From: Gordonia lacunae
GTDB taxonomy: Bacteria > Actinomycetota > Actinomycetes > Mycobacteriales > Mycobacteriaceae
Assembly: GCF_002149015.1 (NCBI RefSeq)
Contig: NZ_NGFO01000020.1
Span: forward strand, 38,778-102,777
Reading direction: 5' to 3'
DNA: 64,000 bases
Of this stretch, positions 58,861 to 64,000 are shown one piece after another (the stretch's first letter is position 1; each line of letters begins with the position of its first letter). Under the pieces are notes generated by a model. It did not search any database, had not been told where the DNA came from, and saw only the letters and a program-made list of their open reading frames with translations. The position numbers were made by a program, and so were the translations under genes.

Positions 58861-58890
58861 ACGGTAGGACTGTGTTCGGTTCTGAGTCAA
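58861..58890 (-). promoter_or_regulatory. ilvBNC promoter
   Basis: Read leftward: TTGACT (58890-58885), an 18-bp spacer, TACCGT (58866-58861). The predicted transcription start coincides with the GTG of the leader peptide. The remaining part of the 347-nt gap to the PH-domain gene (58891-59019) shows only that gene's own -10 box. Confidence 0.8.
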
Positions 58891-59019
58891 ACTCCGGACC
58901 ATGGTGTCCCACCATCTGGGAAATCACTGGTCGAACCGGTCGCGTCCACACCGCATTTTCGGTACGGCGCGATGAACCCGTCGGTAGGGAGCCCCATGGC
59001 CGGTTGGCACAATGGACGC

Positions 59020-59478
59020 GTGCCGACTGATTCCACCGACCCCGTAGACCCGAAGACCAGTACCACCCCAGCCGACGACGACGTCACGTTCGACTACCCG
59101 GTGACGTTCCGCATCAACCGGATCGCGTACTTCACGGTCCCGATGGTCGCCCTGGTGGTCGTGCTGCTGGTCGGCGCCTCCCCCTGGTTCGCCATCGCAC
59201 TCGTCGTACCCGTCGTGCTGTGGCTGTGGATCCACCGGCTGCGGACCGTGGTGACCGAGAACGGCCTACGCGCCGTCCGGATGTTCTCCACCACCGAGAT
59301 CGCCTGGTCGGAGGTCGCGGGACTGCAGTTCCCGAAATGGAGTTCGGTGCGCGCGGTGCTCACCGACGGCAACCGAGTCCGGTTGCCCGCCATCGGTTTC
59401 CGTGATCTCCCGGCGTTGTCGATCGTCAGCGGTGGTCGTATCCCGGACCCGTTCGAGGCAGCCCGCTCCGCCAAGTAG
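59020..59478 (+). CDS. PH-domain membrane protein (Cfp6-like)
   Basis: The 152-residue protein has an acidic N-terminus, two TM helices (IAYFTVPMVALVVVLLVGASPWFAIALVVPVVLWLWI), and a bacterial PH-like domain (RTVVTENGLRAVRMFSTTEIAWSEVAGLQFPKWSSVRAVLTDGNRVRLPAIGF). It corresponds to Rv3004 (Cfp6) next to ilvB1 in M. tuberculosis; function unknown. The GTG at 59020 follows CACAAT (59008-59013) by 6 nt with no ribosome-binding site; the upstream frame crosses the ilvB leader and is not coding. Confidence 0.85.
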   Translation: MPTDSTDPVDPKTSTTPADDDVTFDYPVTFRINRIAYFTVPMVALVVVLLVGASPWFAIALVVPVVLWLWIHRLRTVVTENGLRAVRMFSTTEIAWSEVAGLQFPKWSSVRAVLTDGNRVRLPAIGFRDLPALSIVSGGRIPDPFEAARSAK

Positions 59479-59575
59479 GAGTCGGCGCCGCCCACGCCCG
59501 GATGGCACCTCCTCCTCTCCTCTCGGCCGGCCACCGCCTACCTGTCACCTCTCGTTCCGGCGATAGAGTGCGGCC

Positions 59576-60922
59576 GTGGAGCACACCCGAACATTCGACG
59601 CCGGTGAACTCGACGAACTGATCTCGGCAGGTCGCCTCGCAGACGTCGGGACGACGCTGTCCACGCTGCCGGCGGGCGACATCGCCGCCCTGCTCGACCG
59701 GCTCCCCCACAAGTCCCGCGGGGTCGCGTTCCGTCTGCTGGCCAAGGATCTGGCGGTGGAGGTCTTCGACGATCTGTCGGCCGGCTCGCAGCGCCGCCTC
59801 ATCGACGATCTGGGCACGGCCGAGGTGGCCGCGGCCTTCGATCACCTCGACCCCGACGATCGCGCCGAGCTGCTGGACGAGCTGCCCGCGGGAGTCGCCA
59901 AGTCGCTGATCCAGCAGCTCACCCCGGCCGAACGCGACATGACCGCGGTGGTTCTCGGCTACCCGCGCGGTTCGGTGGGGCGTCGGATGAGTCCCGAGTT
60001 CGTCCACGCACGAGAGGACGAACCGGCCGGCGACGCATTGGCTCGCGTGCGAGAACGCGGACATGCCGCGGAGACCATCTACACCGTGCCCGTCCTCGAC
60101 GGCGCCCGCTCGCTGTGCGGTGTGGTCAGCCTGCGCGACCTTCTCCTGGCCGACCCGGCCGAACCCGTCCGCGACCTGATGAACAAGCCGATGTTCGCCC
60201 ATGCCGAGGACGACGCCGAAGCCACCGCGCAGCGGTGTGTGGACCGCGGAATCCTCGCGATGCCCGTCGTCGACAACGACAGCCGTCTGGTGGGCGTGCT
60301 GACGATCGACGATGCCGTCGAAGTCGTCGAGCAGGCCCGGGACACCGACGAGGCGCGGGCGGGCGCGCGCGAACCGCTCCGCGACCCCTACCTGCTCTCG
60401 TCCATCCTGTCGATCACGCGCGCCCGGATCGTGTGGCTGTTCGTCCTCGCGGTGTCGGCGATCCTCACCGTCAACGTGCTGGAGATCTTCGAGGGCACCC
60501 TCGAGCAGCGGGTCGCGCTGGCACTGTTCATCCCGCTGCTCACCGGGATCGGTGGCAACACCGGTTCGCAGGCGGCGACCACCGTGACCCGCGCACTCGC
60601 CACCGACGAGGTCGCCCCGCGCGACGTCGCCCGCGTCGCCGCCAAGGAAGTCCGGGTGGGACTGACCATGGGTGCGCTACTCGGACTCGCCGGGTTCGCC
60701 GTCGCCGCTCTCGTCTACGGCCTCGACATCGGTGTGGTCATCGCTGCGACGATACTGTCGGTGTGCACCCTGGCCGCGACCGTGGGCGGCGTGATGCCGC
60801 TGATCGCGAAGTCCATCCGCGTCGATCCCGCGGTGTTCTCCACGCCGTTCATCTCGACGTTCTGCGACGCCACCGGCCTCCTCCTCTACTTCTCGATCGC
60901 CAAGGCGGTGCTGGGGATCTGA
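59576..60922 (+). CDS. mgtE: Magnesium transporter MgtE
   Basis: MgtE is a Mg2+-gated magnesium channel. The 448-residue product has the N-terminal superhelical domain (LDRLPHKSRGVAFRLL...FDHLDPDDRAELLDELP), a CBS pair (about 135-255, e.g. GRRMSPEFVHAREDEPAGDALARV), and five TM helices with the ion-path motifs GIGGNTGSQAATTVTRALA and PLIAKSIRVDPAVFSTPFISTFCDATG. The GTG at 59576 follows a TAGAGT box (59564-59569) by 6 nt and lacks a ribosome-binding site, so the mRNA is probably leaderless. Confidence 0.95.
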   Translation: MEHTRTFDAGELDELISAGRLADVGTTLSTLPAGDIAALLDRLPHKSRGVAFRLLAKDLAVEVFDDLSAGSQRRLIDDLGTAEVAAAFDHLDPDDRAELLDELPAGVAKSLIQQLTPAERDMTAVVLGYPRGSVGRRMSPEFVHAREDEPAGDALARVRERGHAAETIYTVPVLDGARSLCGVVSLRDLLLADPAEPVRDLMNKPMFAHAEDDAEATAQRCVDRGILAMPVVDNDSRLVGVLTIDDAVEVVEQARDTDEARAGAREPLRDPYLLSSILSITRARIVWLFVLAVSAILTVNVLEIFEGTLEQRVALALFIPLLTGIGGNTGSQAATTVTRALATDEVAPRDVARVAAKEVRVGLTMGALLGLAGFAVAALVYGLDIGVVIAATILSVCTLAATVGGVMPLIAKSIRVDPAVFSTPFISTFCDATGLLLYFSIAKAVLGI

Positions 60923-60973
60923 CCCCGACCGCGGGACGTGACCGGCGAGGTCGTGCTCGGACGCCGAATCGTT

Positions 60974-61003
60974 TTGTTACCCCTCGTCGCAGCGGAGTAG
61001 CCT
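60974..61003 (+). promoter_or_regulatory. Candidate ilvD promoter and long leader
   Basis: TTGTTA (60974-60979) and TAGCCT (60998-61003) are 18 bp apart; the start would be near 61010, leaving a leader of about 185 nt before ilvD. That leader holds a GGGG-AAACAA-CCCC hairpin (61081-61094) but no terminator with a T tract. The same bases can be read as part of a short Ile/Val/Leu-rich peptide (60938-61000), discussed under findings. Confidence 0.5.
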
Positions 61004-61193
61004 GACTTCTCGGCGCTCCCCCACGCCCACCCTCAGCGAGGCGGCGCCCGTCAACACAGCCGCGCCCGGCCAAAGCCCGTGGGGAAACAACCCCTCCGGT
61101 CGCGGAGTTGAGCCGAAGAGTCCGGCGCCGATCTGTCATCGCACATCCGATCGCGCCGGGCCCGCCCGAGCCAGACGATCGATTCGAGGAACC

Positions 61194-63038
61194 ATGCCTG
61201 CTCTGAGGTCACGCACCACCACCGTCGGCCGCGAAGCCGCCGGCGCCCGCTCCCTGTGGCGCGCCACCGGGATGACCGACGACGATTTCGGCAAGCCGAT
61301 CGTGGCGATCGCCAACTCCTACACCCAGTTCGTGCCGGGACACGTGCATCTGAAGGATGTCGGCGACATCGTGGCCGAGGCCGTGCGGGCCGCCGGCGGC
61401 GTGCCGCGCGAGTTCCACACCATCGCCGTCGACGACGGAATCGCGATGGGCCACGGCGGCATGCTCTACTCGCTGCCCAGCCGCGAGATCATCGCCGACT
61501 CGGTCGAATACATGGTCAACGCGCACACCGCCGACGCGCTGGTGTGTATCTCGAACTGCGACAAGATCACGCCGGGCATGCTCAATGCCGCGATGCGCCT
61601 GAACATCCCGACGGTGTTCGTCTCCGGCGGACCGATGGAGGCCGGCAAGGCCGTCGTCGTCGGCGATGTCGCGCATCCGTCGTCGGACCTGATCACCACC
61701 ATCTCGGCGTCGGCCAACAGCGCCGTCGACGAGGCCGGCCTCGACGAGGTCGAGCGTTCCGCGTGCCCGACCTGTGGTTCGTGCTCGGGCATGTTCACCG
61801 CCAACTCGATGAACTGCCTGACCGAGGCGCTCGGACTCGCGCTGCCCGGCAACGGTTCGACCCTGGCCACCCACGAGGCGCGTCGAGCACTGTTCCAGCG
61901 TGCCGGCACTGTGGTCGTCGACGCGGCGACGCGCTGGTATCGCGACGACGACGCGTCGGTGCTCCCGCGGAACATCGCCACCCCGACCGCATTCCGCAAC
62001 GCGATGGCCCTCGACGTCGCGATGGGCGGCTCGACGAACACCGTGCTCCACATCCTCGCCGCGGCGCAGGAGGGCGAGGTCGCCGACTTCGACCTCACGG
62101 TCATCGACGAGATCAGCCGCAACGTCCCGTGCCTGTCCAAGGTCTCGCCGAACTCGGACTATCACATGGAGGACGTCCATCGGGCCGGCGGAATCCCGGC
62201 CATCCTCGGCGAACTGCGCCGCGCCGGCCTGCTCGACGACACCGCGTCGACCGTGCACACCCCGACCATGGCCCAGGCGCTCGACGACTGGGACATCCGC
62301 GGTGGCAAGGCGATCGACGAGGCCGTCGAACTCTTCCACGCCGCACCGGGCGGCGTCCGCACCACCACACCGTTCTCGACCGCGAACCGGTGGAGTTCGC
62401 TCGACACCGACGCCGAGGGTGGCTGCATCCGCGACCTCGCGCACGCGTACACCGTCGAAGGCGGTCTGTGCGTGCTCCGCGGAAACCTCGCCCCGGACGG
62501 CGCGGTCCTGAAGACCGCCGGCATCGACGAGGATCTGTGGCACTTCGAGGGCCCGGCCCGCGTCGTCGAGAGTCAGGAGGACGCGGTCCAGGTCATCCTG
62601 TCCAAGACCATCCAGGCCGGCGAGGTCCTCGTGGTGCGCTACGAGGGTCCCGCGGGCGGACCCGGGATGCAGGAGATGCTCCACCCGACCGCCTTCATGA
62701 AGGGCACCGGGATGGGCAAGAAGTGCGCGCTGATCACCGATGGCCGGTTCTCCGGCGGGTCGTCGGGTCTGTCGGTCGGGCACATGTCCCCCGAAGCCGC
62801 GTCGGGTGGTGCCATCGGACTCGTCGAGGACGGCGATCCGATCCTCATCGACGTCAAGACCCGCAGGCTCCAGGTTCTCGTCGACGACGACGTGCTCGCC
62901 GAGCGCCGCGCCAAGATGGAGGCCTCCGAGCGTCCGTGGCAGCCGAAGGACCGTCAGCGCACGGTCACCACTGCGCTGCGCGCCTATGCCAAGCTCGCGA
63001 CGTCGGCGGACCGCGGCGCGGTGCGGCAGGTCGACTGA
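61194..63038 (+). CDS. ilvD: Dihydroxy-acid dehydratase
   Basis: IlvD dehydrates dihydroxyacids, the third common step of valine, leucine and isoleucine synthesis. The 614-residue product has iron-sulfur cysteines in [11 protein letters not shown] and [30 protein letters not shown], and the C-terminal [22 protein letters not shown] motif. GAGG lies before the ATG. It is separate from ilvBNC, with its own long leader, and ends at a 23-bp hairpin. Confidence 0.97.
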   Translation: MPALRSRTTTVGREAAGARSLWRATGMTDDDFGKPIVAIANSYTQFVPGHVHLKDVGDIVAEAVRAAGGVPREFHTIAVDDGIAMGHGGMLYSLPSREIIADSVEYMVNAHTADALVCISNCDKITPGMLNAAMRLNIPTVFVSGGPMEAGKAVVVGDVAHPSSDLITTISASANSAVDEAGLDEVERSACPTCGSCSGMFTANSMNCLTEALGLALPGNGSTLATHEARRALFQRAGTVVVDAATRWYRDDDASVLPRNIATPTAFRNAMALDVAMGGSTNTVLHILAAAQEGEVADFDLTVIDEISRNVPCLSKVSPNSDYHMEDVHRAGGIPAILGELRRAGLLDDTASTVHTPTMAQALDDWDIRGGKAIDEAVELFHAAPGGVRTTTPFSTANRWSSLDTDAEGGCIRDLAHAYTVEGGLCVLRGNLAPDGAVLKTAGIDEDLWHFEGPARVVESQEDAVQVILSKTIQAGEVLVVRYEGPAGGPGMQEMLHPTAFMKGTGMGKKCALITDGRFSGGSSGLSVGHMSPEAASGGAIGLVEDGDPILIDVKTRRLQVLVDDDVLAERRAKMEASERPWQPKDRQRTVTTALRAYAKLATSADRGAVRQVD

Positions 63039-63057
63039 CCCGGCCAGACCACCCACC

Positions 63058-63106
63058 ACAGAGTGCGGGGAACGTATCGGATTCCGATACGTTCCCCGCA
63101 CTCTGT
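63058..63106. terminator. Bidirectional terminator between ilvD and the DoxX gene
   Basis: A 23-bp perfect stem (63058-63080 with 63084-63106) with an ATT loop, between convergent genes. It is the longest perfect hairpin in the window. Confidence 0.95.
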
Positions 63107-63128
63107 CTGTTCCGGGCGGACCAGTGGG

Positions 63129-64000
63129 TCAGACGAGTGGGTTGCTGCCGTTCGCCAGGACCCAGACCGCGACAGCGGCAGCCGCGCCGACGATGAGCCA
63201 CAGGAACGAGCCGACGAACGGCCGTCGCGCCCAGCCACGCGGATAGTCGAGCGAGTACAGCCCCGGGCCGGTGAGGATGACGACTGCCGCGGCCACCGCC
63301 AGGAAGAGTTCGAACTCGACTCCGCCGGCGGCGGCGAAGAACGTGAACCCGCCTGCCATCGACATCTTGTAGGCCGCGGCGACGAGCATCGTGCCGAGGA
63401 TCGCCGACGCCCCGATCGGCGTCAGCAGGCCGATGATCACCATCAGACCGCCGATCGTCTCCGACAGGGCGCCGACGATCGCGAGGATCTGGGCGTAGTC
63501 GGCACTGAACCCGGCGTCGACGAGCATGGACTCGAACCCGCTGAGGCGCGGACCGTTCCACAGCCCGAACAGCTTCTGCAGCCCGTGGGCGCCGACCACA
63601 CCGCCGAGCGCGATGCGCAGTACCAGCAGGCCCAGGTCGATCGTGCCGCGCCGCGACTTCGCGAGCGCGTCCTGAAGATCGTCGTCGACCGCCACACCAC
63701 GACGGCCCTCGGTGTCGTCATCGGTCCGCCGCCGGCCGAACCGGCGGCGGCCGCGCGGCTCGTCGTCGGGGATCTCGGTGTCCGTCGACTCCCCGCGGGC
63801 GCGGGACACCACATCGTCGTCGTCATCGAGGAAGTCGTAGCGCGCGGTGCCGACCGGCGGCAGAGCCGGCTCAGGGGTGGTGACCGCATTGTCGGTGGGA
63901 GCGTCGATGGGCTGCGCGCGGGCGGGACCGGGACGCTTCGCGAACTGCACGGTCTCGAAGTCGTCGTCCGCCGTCGACGGCGACCCGGCTGCCGTCGGGA
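63129..64000 (-). CDS. DoxX family membrane protein (5' end beyond window)
   Basis: At least 273 residues: a long acidic and Arg-rich cytoplasmic N-terminus (TARYDFLDDDDDVVSRARGESTD...GRRRFGRRRTDDD) then a DoxX domain of four TM helices (DLGLLVLRIALGGVVGAHGLQKLFG, AIVGALSETIGGLMVIIGLLTPIGASAIL, FELFLAVAAAVVILTGPG) and one more helix at the C-terminus. DoxX proteins in mycobacteria take part in a membrane oxidoreductase complex that handles thiol stress. A GTG at 63950 could start it, but the frame stays open with similar acidic composition to the window edge, so the gene is probably truncated here. Confidence 0.8.
   Translation of the reverse strand, partial: PTAAGSPSTADDDFETVQFAKRPGPARAQPIDAPTDNAVTTPEPALPPVGTARYDFLDDDDDVVSRARGESTDTEIPDDEPRGRRRFGRRRTDDDTEGRRGVAVDDDLQDALAKSRRGTIDLGLLVLRIALGGVVGAHGLQKLFGLWNGPRLSGFESMLVDAGFSADYAQILAIVGALSETIGGLMVIIGLLTPIGASAILGTMLVAAAYKMSMAGGFTFFAAAGGVEFELFLAVAAAVVILTGPGLYSLDYPRGWARRPFVGSFLWLIVGAAAAVAVWVLANGSNPLV

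Noticed and set aside
61010..61193. Riboswitch (for example cobalamin or c-di-AMP type) in the ilvD leader
   Set aside because: No conserved box of these classes could be matched; only simple hairpins are visible.
61209..63196. Two long frames (about 630-646 codons) overlapping ilvD
   Set aside because: One is antisense and one is out of frame with ilvD; both lack conserved motifs, whereas the ilvD frame is complete.

Overview
The window comes from a high-GC actinobacterium of the mycolic-acid group (Mycobacteriales), most likely Gordonia or a close relative. The reasons are: long gene runs whose order matches Mycobacterium tuberculosis as I know it (Rv2412-Rv2427c, and Rv2973c to about Rv3004); genes for methylglucose lipopolysaccharide (gpgP, octT) and coenzyme F420 (fbiD); a mycothiol-type nitroreductase; an HU protein with a histone-like tail; many GTG starts; and several apparently leaderless promoters. 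The genus is an inference from gene order and protein sequence only.

Left part (1-14.2 kb): rpsT and holA converge. A permease and a voltage-gated-type cation channel lie between holA and comEC, which are neighbours in M. tuberculosis. The channel gene is bracketed by 60-bp direct repeats of the comEC 3' end, the scar of an insertion. Then follow leftward units nadD-rsfS-gpgP-octT-degV-comEA-comEC and proA-moxR-VWA.

A probable stress module (14.3-18 kb): a CsoR-family repressor that lacks the copper-binding histidine (CstR-like) diverges from an MMPL exporter, a DUF302 protein and a nitroreductase homologue that has lost its second active-site cysteine. Two near-identical ATACCC...GGGTAT operators lie 32 bp apart in the promoter region.

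Central part (18-45.3 kb): a membrane-anchored HNH nuclease, recG, fakA, rpmB, an enoyl-CoA hydratase, a repeat island, ung, a gamma carbonic anhydrase, thiL, a SIRAL protein, DUF3515, gpsA, fbiD, ppk1, mutT1, hupB, leuCD, the divergent IclR regulator, an F420/flavin oxidoreductase, tRNA-Glu and tRNA-Gln just downstream of gltX, a hydrolase-FAH pair, a transporter, and leuB-serA.

Accessory region (45.6-54.8 kb): a secreted serine-protease-like protein, then a LacI-controlled catabolic operon (asparaginase, HpPgdA/cyclic-imidase-type hydrolase, MFS importer, two short-chain dehydrogenases and an unknown 89-residue protein), then an EmrB/QacA-type exporter.

Right part (55-64 kb): ilvB-ilvN-ilvC, preceded by a complete transcription attenuator (promoter, 15-16 residue leader peptide rich in Ile/Leu/Val, terminator with a T tract), a PH-domain protein, mgtE, ilvD, and a DoxX protein running off the end. 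With leuB, leuCD and the IclR regulator, most of branched-chain amino acid synthesis is in this one window, under three different control devices. I saw no CRISPR array, insertion sequence, prophage or origin.
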